Below are positions 15,907 through 24,115 of a stretch of 39,505 bases of DNA, piece by piece. Position numbers and translations under genes: made by a program. The notes under the pieces are model-generated. The model searched no databases, was not told the origin of the DNA, and worked only from the letters and a program-made list of their open reading frames with translations. Source of the DNA: Lentisphaerota bacterium (lineage in GTDB: Bacteria > Verrucomicrobiota > Kiritimatiellia > CAIQIC01 > Lenti-01); contig JAAZBB010000018.1 of assembly GCA_012514035.1 (NCBI GenBank), forward strand, positions 1 to 39,505. Direction: 5' to 3'. How positions within the stretch are numbered: position 1 is the stretch's first letter; the number at the start of each line of letters is the position of its first letter.

Positions 15907-16872
15907 TCATGCGGAGATCTCCAGCTTCTGGAAGGAAAGGGTGCCGAGGGCGAGGCAGGCGGCGGACCAGGTGGCGGCATAGGCGGCGGCCAGGCCGAGA
16001 TAGGCGAGGGGAATGGCGCCGGCGACATCCAGGGCGTCGAGCAGCCAGAAGGCCTGCACATTGGGCAGGATGGCGTAGGCGGCACGGGCGGGGAAGGATG
16101 TGGCCAGGTGCGGGCCGAGGAGGTAATCGGCCATCAGGCCGAATAGAAAGCAGCCCGCGGTCAGCAGCAGGACAGGGGTGGTCTGCAGGCGTGTGGCCAG
16201 CGCGATGGCCAGGGCGGCGGCCATGCCAAGGCAGAAAAAGAGCAAGAGGCCCACCGGTAGGACTGACCAGGTGAAGTTGGAGGGGAAGGTCTGCTGGGCG
16301 AGTGGCGTCGGGCAGGCGGCGGCGATGCCCAGGGCGAGCAGCAGGAAGAGCAGCAGCAGCAGGAAGGCGGCGGACGTGAAGGGCCGACGGGTGAGATGGT
16401 TCCAGGCACCGGCCAGCGCGGGCGCCAGCAGCAGGGCCCCCAAGGCGGGCAGGGCGGCGGTCCAGTCGAGTTGCAGATCGCTGGCGCCGGCCCGGACCGC
16501 CAGCAACGTGGCGGCGAGGGCGGCGATGGCGTAGAGGAACAGGGCGGCGCCGAGCCCGGCGGCTTTGGCGAGAAAAAACGCGGAGCGGCTGACCGGCTTG
16601 GCCAGAATCGTGGCGGCGGTGCCGCGCCGGAGTTCGCGCGTGAGGGTTTCGCCCGCCGCCATGGCGGCCAGGATCAGCCCGCCGACGAAATAGAACGCCA
16701 CGGCGCTGTCGCGGATGATGCGCGCGGAATCGCCGAGTGTGTAGTTGAGCAGCAGCGGCAGCAGGAGGATGCCGCCGATGCTGGAGAGCGCCACCAGCAG
16801 GAAGACGGGACGGCGAATGGCTTCCAGCGCGGTGAGGCGGGCAACGGCGCAAAATGGAACAGCCCCGGTCAT
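15907..16872 (-). CDS. ABC-2 type transporter permease
   Basis: This 321-residue integral membrane protein has about six hydrophobic segments (around residues 23-45, 56-75, 103-130, 165-190, 215-250 and 280-310). Between the second and third is the amphipathic block GETLTRELRRGTAATILAKPVSR (74-96), typical of ABC-2 permeases, which contacts the ATPase. It starts seven bases after the stop of the thioredoxin-like gene without its own Shine-Dalgarno, suggesting translational coupling. With the ATPase encoded downstream it forms an exporter of unknown substrate. Confidence 0.88.
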   Translation of the reverse strand: MTGAVPFCAVARLTALEAIRRPVFLLVALSSIGGILLLPLLLNYTLGDSARIIRDSAVAFYFVGGLILAAMAAGETLTRELRRGTAATILAKPVSRSAFFLAKAAGLGAALFLYAIAALAATLLAVRAGASDLQLDWTAALPALGALLLAPALAGAWNHLTRRPFTSAAFLLLLLFLLLALGIAAACPTPLAQQTFPSNFTWSVLPVGLLLFFCLGMAAALAIALATRLQTTPVLLLTAGCFLFGLMADYLLGPHLATSFPARAAYAILPNVQAFWLLDALDVAGAIPLAYLGLAAAYAATWSAACLALGTLSFQKLEISA

Positions 16873-16879
16873 CGGCGGG

Positions 16880-17605
16880 TCAGAAGAGGGTCTGATAGGC
16901 GGGGGTGCTGCGGGCCTTGAGCGATTCCAGAATCAGCGGGACTTCGATGGGCTGGGGCCGGGTGTTGGGGGCAAATTCGAAGACGTTCACCCGCATGGGC
17001 AGTCCGCCGCCGGGTTTGACGACCAGTACGGTCGGAGTTTTCCCCACCCGGAATTTTTCGGCGAGGTCGCGCGCGGCCGAGTTGCCCGGCAGGGTGATGG
17101 CCAGTTTGAGGTAGTATTTCATGGCCTTGCGCCAGGCAATGTCCGGCATGGTGGTTTTCTCGAACCAACTGCACAGGCCTTTTTCCCGCGGTTCGGAGGG
17201 GCGTTTGAAATACAGCAGCAGGCAAGCGCCGGTTTTTTTCTGCAGTTCCAGCAGTTCTTCGTAGTCCTTGGCATTGTCGAACCACTTGGGGGGCACTTCC
17301 TCCCAGAGCGGTTGGGGAGCCGCCGCCGGATCCGTGGCCCCGGCCATGGGTGGAGCAGCCGGGGGAGTCGCCGGAGGCGGTTCGGAAAAAGGGAATTCGC
17401 TGGCGCCGGCCGCGGCGGGCTCCGGGGCGGGGGCGGGTTCGGCGGGTTCCGCCGGCGTGGCCGGCACGGTTGCTTGCCCGGGACGTTGAAAGCGAGAGCG
17501 ATCGAATTTCTGGCGGGGAAATTCGATGCGCTGCTGGGCCCCGGTGGTGGCCATTCCCAGCACGCTCCAGGCGGTCAACACAATGATCCCGAACGGGAGG
17601 CGCAT
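16880..17605 (-). CDS. exported thioredoxin-fold protein lacking CXXC
   Basis: This 241-residue protein has a signal peptide (1-23, MRLPFGIIVLTAWSVLGMA...), a low-complexity Pro/Ala/Glu linker (about 44-105) and a C-terminal thioredoxin-like domain (106-232). The strand ACLLLYFKR (127-135) and the cis-Pro loop KTPTVLVVKPGG (189-200) fit the fold. The active-site CXXC is absent: only isolated Cys 128 and Cys 145 remain, so it is probably not a disulfide reductase and may be a binding or scaffold domain. ATG 17605 has AAAGGA about seven bases upstream, 11 bases after the mgtE stop. A frame open further upstream runs through mgtE and is an artefact. Its place between a magnesium transporter and an ABC exporter is unexplained. 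Confidence 0.8.
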   Translation of the reverse strand: MRLPFGIIVLTAWSVLGMATTGAQQRIEFPRQKFDRSRFQRPGQATVPATPAEPAEPAPAPEPAAAGASEFPFSEPPPATPPAAPPMAGATDPAAAPQPLWEEVPPKWFDNAKDYEELLELQKKTGACLLLYFKRPSEPREKGLCSWFEKTTMPDIAWRKAMKYYLKLAITLPGNSAARDLAEKFRVGKTPTVLVVKPGGGLPMRVNVFEFAPNTRPQPIEVPLILESLKARSTPAYQTLF

Positions 17606-17616
17606 GGCGGTTCCTT

Positions 17617-18981
17617 TCACCTCATGGCGGCATTGAAATAGGCGAACAAGGCGTTGGCGATGGAAAAGTAGATCAGGACCCCGAGGATGTCGGCCATGGA
17701 TGTAATCAGGGGCACGCTGGCGGTGGCGGGATCGAGCTTGAGGCGGTTGAGGATCATTGGCAGCACCGTGCCCATCAGGCTGCCCATAACGACCACGGTG
17801 ACCATGCTGATGGAGACGACGGCCGCGACCTTCAAATCGCCCAGCGCCCAGCCGAGGAAGAAGGCGGCGCCGGCCATGGCCAGGCCGATGGCCATGCTGA
17901 CGCCGATTTCGCGCAGCAGGAGCTTCCACCAGTCGCCGGAGTCGATTTCGCCGGTGGCGATGGCGCGCACGACCAGCGTGGCGGCCTGGGCGCCGGCGTT
18001 GCCCCCGCTGCCGATCAGCAGGGGCATCAGGGCCACCAGTGCGGCGACCGCCACGATGGTGTCTTCGAACATCTTGATGCCCATGCCGGTGAAAATATTG
18101 ACGATGACCAGGCCGATGAGCCAGCCGATGCGCTTGCGGAACAGCAATCCGAGCGTGGCGTCCTTGAAGTTGACCTGCAGGGGGCGCACCGTGGCCAGCT
18201 TGTGGAAGTCCTCCGTGGCTTCCGCTTCGGCGACATCGAGGATGTCGTCGATGGTCACAATGCCTAGCAGGATGCCGTCGGCATCCACGACGGGCAGAGC
18301 GTAGAGATCGTATTTCTTGAAGACCTGGACGGCGTCCTCGCGGTCCTGGAGGGAATGCAGGCAAGCGTAGTGGCCGTCCAGCAGATCGGCGACGCGCACG
18401 GCCGGATCCGCAATGATCAGTTTACGCAGGCGCAGATCGTCCGTCAGGCGCCCGTGTTCGTCAATGCTGTAGACCATGGCAATGGTCTCTGAATCCGTGC
18501 CGACCTGGCGCAGGTGTTCCAGGGCGCGGCTGGCGGTCCACTGGGGATCGACGGTGACATAGCGGTCGGTCATCAGCCGGCCCACGCTGTTCTCGGGATA
18601 GCTCAGGAGCGTGAGCGTCTGTTTGCGATCCTGATCGCTGAGGAGGCCGAGCAGGCCCTTGGTGACCTGGGCGGGCAACTCCTCAAACAAGGCGGTTCGG
18701 TCGTCAGGACTCAGGCCGGCGAGGACCTGGCGGACTTCCTCCTGCGCCATGCTCTGCAAGAGCAGGTTTTGCGATGTGGGTTCCAGCAGGGAAAACACTT
18801 CGTCGGCCAGATGGCGAGGCAGCAGCCGGAAGACAATGACCTGATCCTTATCCTCCAGGGCGGGGATGAGATCGGCGATGTCGGGGCCGGGCTGCTGGGC
18901 CAGAAACTCCCGTACATCGTTGAGCCGCCCGGATTCGACCAGGTCGAGAATTTCTGGCAGCAACAGGTGGCGGAGAATCAT
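17617..18981 (-). CDS. mgtE: magnesium transporter MgtE
   Basis: This 454-residue inner-membrane Mg2+ channel has the full family layout. The helical MgtE N domain spans about 10-130 and two CBS domains about 135-255 (MTDRYVTVDP; VVDADGILLGIVTIDDILDV). A connecting helix leads to five membrane helices from about 285. The pore signature GSGGNAGAQA is at 324-333 and the conserved membrane aspartate is in TSMADILG (D431). The cytoplasmic domains close the channel at high Mg2+ in characterised members. ATG 18981 has AGGA seven bases upstream. It is the first gene of the minus-strand operon with the thioredoxin-like protein and ABC exporter. Confidence 0.97.
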   Translation of the reverse strand: MILRHLLLPEILDLVESGRLNDVREFLAQQPGPDIADLIPALEDKDQVIVFRLLPRHLADEVFSLLEPTSQNLLLQSMAQEEVRQVLAGLSPDDRTALFEELPAQVTKGLLGLLSDQDRKQTLTLLSYPENSVGRLMTDRYVTVDPQWTASRALEHLRQVGTDSETIAMVYSIDEHGRLTDDLRLRKLIIADPAVRVADLLDGHYACLHSLQDREDAVQVFKKYDLYALPVVDADGILLGIVTIDDILDVAEAEATEDFHKLATVRPLQVNFKDATLGLLFRKRIGWLIGLVIVNIFTGMGIKMFEDTIVAVAALVALMPLLIGSGGNAGAQAATLVVRAIATGEIDSGDWWKLLLREIGVSMAIGLAMAGAAFFLGWALGDLKVAAVVSISMVTVVVMGSLMGTVLPMILNRLKLDPATASVPLITSMADILGVLIYFSIANALFAYFNAAMR

Positions 18982-19003
18982 GGATGTTTCCTATCGATCG
19001 GCT

Positions 19004-19032
19004 AGTATGCGCAATCTGGGGTGCAAACACAA
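19004..19032 (-). promoter_or_regulatory. candidate sigma-70 promoter of the mgtE operon
   Basis: On the minus strand TTGTGT (19032-19027) is followed after 17 bases by CATACT (19009-19004), giving a leader of about 20 bases before the mgtE ATG. The leader is too short for an Mg2+ riboswitch, and none was seen. Confidence 0.4.
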
Positions 19033-19075
19033 GGTGGAATCCGGCGCAGCCGGCGCAATCGCAGGCGGTCCAGAC

Positions 19076-19105
19076 TGGACAAGGGCCGGGCGCCAATGGC
19101 ATATT
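19076..19105 (+). promoter_or_regulatory. candidate promoter of the methyltransferase-like gene
   Basis: TGGACA (19076-19081), an 18-base spacer and CATATT (19100-19105) would start transcription within a few bases of ATG 19115. No Shine-Dalgarno precedes that ATG, so a leaderless or near-leaderless message is possible. Confidence 0.35.
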
Positions 19106-19114
19106 CCAACTGAT

Positions 19115-20002
19115 ATGACCGACGAGCCTTCCAATCCGGACATCGCGGAAGTCGTCCGGCTGCGGATGAAAATCTTCCTGCGTTCGCCGCTGCGCCGGCG
19201 CCGGCTGGCCCGGCAGATGCGGATGCTGGACAAAGTGGGGGGCCAGGAGGTTTTGGAAATGTCCGGCGACGATGCCAGCAGTGTCGCCATGCGCAATGCG
19301 GGCGGGGGCGGCGGCGGCTCCTGGAACAGCCTGGCGACCTCGGAAACCCAGGCGGAGTTGCTGGCGGAAGCGGGCTTGGATCGAATCCATCTGGCCGAAC
19401 TGCCGGCCTTGCCTTTTGCCGACGCTTCGTTCGACGTGGTGGTGGTCAACGACATGCTGGAATACGTGCAAAAGCCGGCCGAGCTGATGGGGGACATCCA
19501 CCGGGTCATGCGTTCCAAGACGCGGCTGATTCTGCATGTGCGGCGCAAACGGCGCACGCTGGTTTCGGTCTTGCGCAAGCTGGCGGGCCTGACCGATCCG
19601 ACCCGTCCCATGGTTTGTACCGGGTTCACGCCCACGGAGCTGTTCGAAGTGCTGCGCGATGGTTTCGACGTGCAGGAAACAACCGGATTCGGGCGCTTTT
19701 TTTCGGAATTCACCGAGTTGCTGGCGGAACTGTTCGCCGGAGTGATTCCCTCCTCCTGCGAACCGGCGGCCTTGAGCGAACGCCGCCTGCGGCGGGCGGC
19801 TGCGGTTTTTGCGGCTTTCACGCCGCTGTTCTGGCTGGCCGGCCTGCTGGACGGGCTGTTTTTCTTCCTGCCGCACCACCACATGGTGCTGCGTGCCAAG
19901 CGCCGCATGATGTGGGTGCCCCGCGTGACCCCGCGCCTGCGCGATGGACGGAGCATCGCCGAAGCTGCCCTGCGGACCAAGATCGGCACTGCCACGGAGT
20001 AG
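19115..20002 (+). CDS. SAM-dependent methyltransferase-like protein (class I, degenerate)
   Basis: This 295-residue protein resembles Methyltransf_11-type enzymes in its second half of the Rossmann fold: LPFADASFDVVVVNDMLEYV (99-118) and the helix-strand pair ELMGDIHRVMRSKTRLILHV (123-142). The N-terminal SAM loop is unusual. Where ExGxGxG is expected there is VLEMSGDDASSVAMRN (46-61), followed by a glycine run GGGGGGSW (63-70). Residues 232-253 are strongly hydrophobic (AAFTPLFWLAGLLDGLFFFL), perhaps a membrane-association helix. ATG 19115 is chosen because upstream sequence in the frame is the intergenic and mgtE antisense region. Single gene, divergent from mgtE and convergent with the Gld-type operon. 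Substrate unknown; lipid or quinone would fit the hydrophobic tail but is a guess. Confidence 0.72.
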   Translation: MTDEPSNPDIAEVVRLRMKIFLRSPLRRRRLARQMRMLDKVGGQEVLEMSGDDASSVAMRNAGGGGGGSWNSLATSETQAELLAEAGLDRIHLAELPALPFADASFDVVVVNDMLEYVQKPAELMGDIHRVMRSKTRLILHVRRKRRTLVSVLRKLAGLTDPTRPMVCTGFTPTELFEVLRDGFDVQETTGFGRFFSEFTELLAELFAGVIPSSCEPAALSERRLRRAAAVFAAFTPLFWLAGLLDGLFFFLPHHHMVLRAKRRMMWVPRVTPRLRDGRSIAEAALRTKIGTATE

Positions 20003-20072
20003 CGCCCGGCCGGCATCCATGGGCTCCGGTCCAGCGGGCGCGGCCCCTGCCATCCGCAACCTTGCTGCACCA

Positions 20073-20906
20073 CTATGTGGTGATGTGCGGGCCGGTCCCC
20101 GATTCGCAGGCCGCCTTGGCCCGGGCGTTGCCCCGCAACCGGTGCCACACCGCCAGCGGGCCGAAGGAAGCGCCGGAATGGCGGATGGCGAGCGAGCCGG
20201 AGGTGAGTGCGGCCTTCAAGGGGGCGACAAGCCGGGTGGGGTCTTCCAGCGCAGGGATTGAAAAAGTGCAATGGCACGAGCCGGCCAGGCGTTCCTCGCC
20301 AGGCACGGGCAGAGGATCGGATCCGGAAAGCACCGCGCGGCCCTGGCGGCGGGCGGCAGCATAGAGCCGGGGAGCGGGCCAACCCCGCGGCCGGAGGGAG
20401 GAATCGATCAGGACCAGGCGGTCGGGAGAAAATTCCCGGGTGAGCGCCTGCACAAGCCGGCCGCGGGGGCCCAGCCATTTGCCCGGGGCCCAAGGTAGCG
20501 CCGGCAAGCCGCCGGCGGCCAAGATGGCGCGGATGATTTCGCGCGCGGGCTGGCCATCGGCAATGGGTTCATCGCTGAACAGGGCGCAGACTTCGATCCG
20601 TTCGGCGGCAACCATCTGCCGGCCGGCGATGATCCAGAGGTCGCGGTGATCGGCCAGGTGGCGAATCCGCACCCCGCCGTCGGAATCCCACGCTACAATG
20701 CGCCAGCGATCGCCCGGGAGGCGGATTTCATCCTGGGCGAAGGCCTGGAAGAAAAAGCAGTCGGCGCGTTCGGCCAGGCAGAGGACGCGCAAGTCGGCCG
20801 GCTCGATCCGGGGCATATGGTCGAGGGCGGCGAGCAGGAGGCGCGGCAAATCGTATTCGGGATAGATATGCGCATGGGCATCGAGATGGATGCGCACGGG
20901 TTTCAT
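20073..20906 (-). CDS. unrecognised protein with N-terminal H-x-H motif
   Basis: This 277-residue protein begins MKPVRIHLDAHAHIYPEYD, with His 7, His 11 and His 13 in a pattern like the first metal-binding strand of PHP or amidohydrolase TIM barrels. I cannot find the other metal ligands with confidence, so an enzymatic role is only suggested. No signal peptide or membrane segment is seen. The middle (WRIVAWDSDGGVRIRHLADHRDLWIIAGRQ) looks like beta strands with a conserved feel. The ATG overlaps the DUF4340 stop as ATGA, so it is translationally coupled and is the last gene of the Gld-type operon. Function in that operon is unknown. Confidence 0.68.
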   Translation of the reverse strand: MKPVRIHLDAHAHIYPEYDLPRLLLAALDHMPRIEPADLRVLCLAERADCFFFQAFAQDEIRLPGDRWRIVAWDSDGGVRIRHLADHRDLWIIAGRQMVAAERIEVCALFSDEPIADGQPAREIIRAILAAGGLPALPWAPGKWLGPRGRLVQALTREFSPDRLVLIDSSLRPRGWPAPRLYAAARRQGRAVLSGSDPLPVPGEERLAGSCHCTFSIPALEDPTRLVAPLKAALTSGSLAIRHSGASFGPLAVWHRLRGNARAKAACESGTGPHITT

Positions 20907-22651
20907 GGAGTTTCAGGAAGGATGGGTGGCCACAGCGCACGGACGACATCGGGTGCCAGGGTGAAGACGAGATCGCGACCGCGGATGGTGGCGGACCGCG
21001 GCCCCCCGGGGGATGTTTCGTCGCCCACCAGGAGCACAACGGCCAATCCGCTTTGGCCGCGGAGAGTGGCGGTGACGGTTAGAAACGGGGGGGAGAAACT
21101 GGCTTCGGTGCTGCGGAGGCTCTGGTCGGACAGCAGGTCATCCGCGCGCAGGGCGGCGAAAGCGGTGATGAGGGGTTCCACCCAGACTTCCGCGGGGCTC
21201 CATTGCCCGGTCAGCGGATCGCGGGCGATGACGGCCGTTTGGCCAGCCATGGCCATCTGAAGGCTGGCGATGTCGTCCACGGGAATGGACAGGATGTCGC
21301 GCGAGCGATAGCGCAGGGGGTCCAACGGGGTGGTCAGCAAGACGGGCGGGGATGCAATGGCGATGGCGGAATCATTTTCCAGCAGGAGTCGCACGCTGTT
21401 CGGATCCTGCGGATGCGGACCAAGACGGAATTCGATGGGCGGGGATTGGGCGTTGCGGGTCTCGATGCGAAGGCGGCGGGGAAAGACCGGCGGCGGGCTG
21501 GTTGGCGAAAGGAGCTCGAAGGACGTCAGGCGCACTTCGGCCCAGGAGTGCAGCAGGGCTTCGATGGCGGCCGACTCGGCGGGGGCGCGCATGGGGGCCA
21601 CCAGCTGCCAGGTGCCATTGGTTTCCCGGTGGAATTCCAAAGCGTGTTCGGCCTCATCGATCCGCACGCGGACCATGGCCGCGGGTTCCAAGCCGGGAAC
21701 ACGGCGATCGCGCAGATCGTCCGGTCTGACCAGCAGAGCCTGGCGAACGGCCAGAGGAACTGCATAAATAGAGTTTTCGGCCTGGAGCCGGGCATAGACC
21801 AGCGCAGGATCATTGGGCAACGGGTCGCCGAACGACAGCATTTGCGAGCCGTCGCCGGTATCGGTATTGAGCACGGCTGTGACGGCGCCGGGGCCATCAA
21901 GGCCATAGGGGGCCAGGTCGCTGACGCCATCGTGGATGAACTGGACAACGGTGCAGGCCAGGAGATTTTCAAGGATGGCCCCCACCGCAGCGGAATCGGC
22001 GCGCCCGGCCAAAGGCTGGAACATGCGCCATTCGCCGTTGCCATTCCGAGCCAGTTGGACATAGCCGGCAGGGGAGCGGATGTCGAGTCGTTCAATGGCG
22101 GCAGGAGCTCCGGCCAGCAGGGTGCGGTCCCGCAGGGCTTCGGCGCCGGCCGGCAGCAGATCCAAGAGGGATGGATGGATGCGCGCTAGGCCGGCATGAT
22201 GGGATTGCCGCACGTAGACGCCATCGCCCAGGGGAGTCCGGCGGCCGATGAGGATTTCGTTGGTGACGCCGGCCTCGATGATGGAAATTCGGGCGCGGGG
22301 GGTGTCGAGACCGTAGGGAACATAGGCATCTGTGGCGCGGCGCGGGGGCAGGATGATGTCGCCCCGCGGCAACTCCTGCAGGGCGGCCAGCAGGCGTTCA
22401 ATGGCGATGGAATCGGCCCGCGCGCTGATCGGGCGCACCAGGTGCCACTGGCGGCCCCGTAGTCGGCACTCGATGGCCAGTTCTCCCGCTTCGATGAACA
22501 GGCGGTCCACCCGGGCGGGATTGAACCGGAAAGCACGCCGGGCTTCTTCCAGGCGCGCCCGGGCCGTGTCGTCGTCACGGTCCCAAAACGCGATCAACAG
22601 GCCGAGAACGGCGGCCACAAGCGCCAGCAGGCCGGTGAACCGGATGGTCAT
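20903..22651 (-). CDS. DUF4340-type protein with four repeated modules
   Basis: This 582-residue protein is anchored by one N-terminal membrane helix (5-22, FTGLLALVAAVLGLLIAF), with the rest probably periplasmic. A module recurs four times around W69, W208, W348 and W484, spaced 139, 140 and 136 residues. It has the pattern L.R......i..l.i....-..r...G.W.L..P....ADS.AI..LL..L; the fourth copy is the most divergent. DUF4340 proteins commonly accompany GldG-like proteins and ABC exporters and have no established biochemical activity. The ATG is two bases after the stop of the GldG-like gene, and the stop overlaps the next ATG. Confidence 0.85.
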   Translation of the reverse strand: MTIRFTGLLALVAAVLGLLIAFWDRDDDTARARLEEARRAFRFNPARVDRLFIEAGELAIECRLRGRQWHLVRPISARADSIAIERLLAALQELPRGDIILPPRRATDAYVPYGLDTPRARISIIEAGVTNEILIGRRTPLGDGVYVRQSHHAGLARIHPSLLDLLPAGAEALRDRTLLAGAPAAIERLDIRSPAGYVQLARNGNGEWRMFQPLAGRADSAAVGAILENLLACTVVQFIHDGVSDLAPYGLDGPGAVTAVLNTDTGDGSQMLSFGDPLPNDPALVYARLQAENSIYAVPLAVRQALLVRPDDLRDRRVPGLEPAAMVRVRIDEAEHALEFHRETNGTWQLVAPMRAPAESAAIEALLHSWAEVRLTSFELLSPTSPPPVFPRRLRIETRNAQSPPIEFRLGPHPQDPNSVRLLLENDSAIAIASPPVLLTTPLDPLRYRSRDILSIPVDDIASLQMAMAGQTAVIARDPLTGQWSPAEVWVEPLITAFAALRADDLLSDQSLRSTEASFSPPFLTVTATLRGQSGLAVVLLVGDETSPGGPRSATIRGRDLVFTLAPDVVRALWPPILPETP

Positions 22652-22653
22652 GG

Positions 22654-24111
22654 CTAGCGCCTCCTCCGCCAGGCCATTCCCAGGCCGATCAGCGCGACCA
22701 GTCCGGGCAGGACGATCACAACCGCAGCAAACAGCCGGCGCAGTTGACGGGCATCCATGACCAGCGGTTGGTGCTCGTAGATCCGGGGAGCCAGCTCCAA
22801 CAGTTCAGCCCGTTCGAGCAGCCAGTTCACGGCGTTCAAGAAGAGATCCATGTTGGCACCCATCAGGCCGTCATTGGCGGCGAACTGGGAATCGCCGATG
22901 ACCACCAGGCGGGTGGGGCGGATTTGGACGTGGACGCCCGGAACGGGGCCGCGTTCGATGGCGGCGGCCACGGGCACGGGTCCGGGAATGTCCGCGTGCG
23001 GATTGAATTGGACGGCGGCATCGTCGGGATCGAACTCGGCCCAGCCCGCGGTGGAGCAGGTGGCCAGGGCGAAAAACACCGGCTTGTCCACGCCGGGAGT
23101 GAGCGGCCGGGGGCGGACAGAACGGGGCAGGTACAGGACCGTGGCCAGGTTCTGGAGCGGGACGGTGACGGGATGATTCGGATAGGACGAGATGTACAGT
23201 TCCCGGCCGCTGAGGGTGCGTTCGGGATCGACCACGATGTCATTTTCGAGGACGACGCCCCAATCCATCAGCAGAGGTTCCAGGCCGCTACGAACCCGGG
23301 CGTCAAGCAGGGCCAGCAAACGGCCTTTGCGGTTGAGATAGTCGCGGATCAGGGAAATCTCAAACGGAGCAAATTCCCGGACGGGGCCGGCGATGATCAT
23401 CAGCGCGCAATGGTTCGGCACGCTTTTGGCCTCGCCGAGATTAAGCCCTTCGATATCGAGGTTTTCGTCGCGCAGGCGGGCGGCCAGGCGTGAATAGCCG
23501 CGGTGGCGGTCGAAATCGTCCGGGGAACGTTCGCCGTGCCCCTGGATGAAATGGACAGTTGGGCGGGTGGCCTGGGTCAAGGCGTAGATGGCGCTGCTGA
23601 ACAATTGCTCGCCGTGGAAGGTGGTGCGGGACGTGCCGGCATCGTCCGACGGAGCCTGATGGTCGAGCAACGCGGCGGCCGGGACAGTGTGGTGCCGTCC
23701 GCCGATTTCGAAGACCACGCATTCAGATCCCTCCAGACGGTATTGGCGCGCGAGCTGTTCGGCGCGGGCCAGATCGCGGTCGGGATCCACGAGTTCCACG
23801 GTCACATATGCGGCGTGGGCGGCGTATTCCTGCAACAGGGCCGCGACCCGCCCGTAGGCGGCGTGGCCGGGGCGCAGAAGGGCGGTGATTCGGATATCGC
23901 TATCCACCGATTCCAGAAGGCGCAGGCTGCGCGGGGACAGCGGCGCCGGGGCGTTTCTGCTCCAGTGGGCGCGGGCATAGTGCCGCATGGAAAGATAGTT
24001 GACCATGCCGAAGATCAGGATGGCCAGCAGGATGATCACCGCCAGGTTGATGCGCAAAAGCAGGCGTCGCAACCGGCCGGTTTTCATCAGGTTGACGAGG
24101 ATCGCATGCAT
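22654..24111 (-). CDS. GldG-like ABC transporter auxiliary protein
   Basis: This 485-residue protein has an N-terminal membrane helix (about 20-40, RINLAVIILLAILIFGMVNYL), a large extracytoplasmic region and a C-terminal helix (about 460-480) before the basic tail WRRRR. Features of the GldG/ABC_transp_aux (IFT52-like) family include PLSPRSLRLLESVDSDIRITALLRPG (58-83), VHFIQGHGERSPDD, FEISLIRDYLNRKGRLLALLDAR and the late VVIGDSQFAAND. It probably works with the ATPase and permease encoded upstream; in gliding Bacteroidetes the related GldA-F-G complex is needed for motility, but here only a general envelope role can be proposed. The start is ATG 24111, four bases after the permease stop; ATG 24087 is an alternative. 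Confidence 0.85.
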   Translation of the reverse strand: MHAILVNLMKTGRLRRLLLRINLAVIILLAILIFGMVNYLSMRHYARAHWSRNAPAPLSPRSLRLLESVDSDIRITALLRPGHAAYGRVAALLQEYAAHAAYVTVELVDPDRDLARAEQLARQYRLEGSECVVFEIGGRHHTVPAAALLDHQAPSDDAGTSRTTFHGEQLFSSAIYALTQATRPTVHFIQGHGERSPDDFDRHRGYSRLAARLRDENLDIEGLNLGEAKSVPNHCALMIIAGPVREFAPFEISLIRDYLNRKGRLLALLDARVRSGLEPLLMDWGVVLENDIVVDPERTLSGRELYISSYPNHPVTVPLQNLATVLYLPRSVRPRPLTPGVDKPVFFALATCSTAGWAEFDPDDAAVQFNPHADIPGPVPVAAAIERGPVPGVHVQIRPTRLVVIGDSQFAANDGLMGANMDLFLNAVNWLLERAELLELAPRIYEHQPLVMDARQLRRLFAAVVIVLPGLVALIGLGMAWRRRR

Positions 24112-24115
24112 GGGG

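Noticed and set aside
15756-16085. N-terminal extension of the ABC ATPase frame through the palindrome array
   Set aside because: The extension reads through Phe/Lys-rich palindromes and overlaps the permease in another frame; the ATPase fold begins at the Met at 15755.
18982-19114. An M-box magnesium riboswitch ahead of mgtE
   Set aside because: The candidate promoter leaves only about 20 bases of leader, and the intergenic region of 133 bases is too short and lacks the expected stem arrangement.
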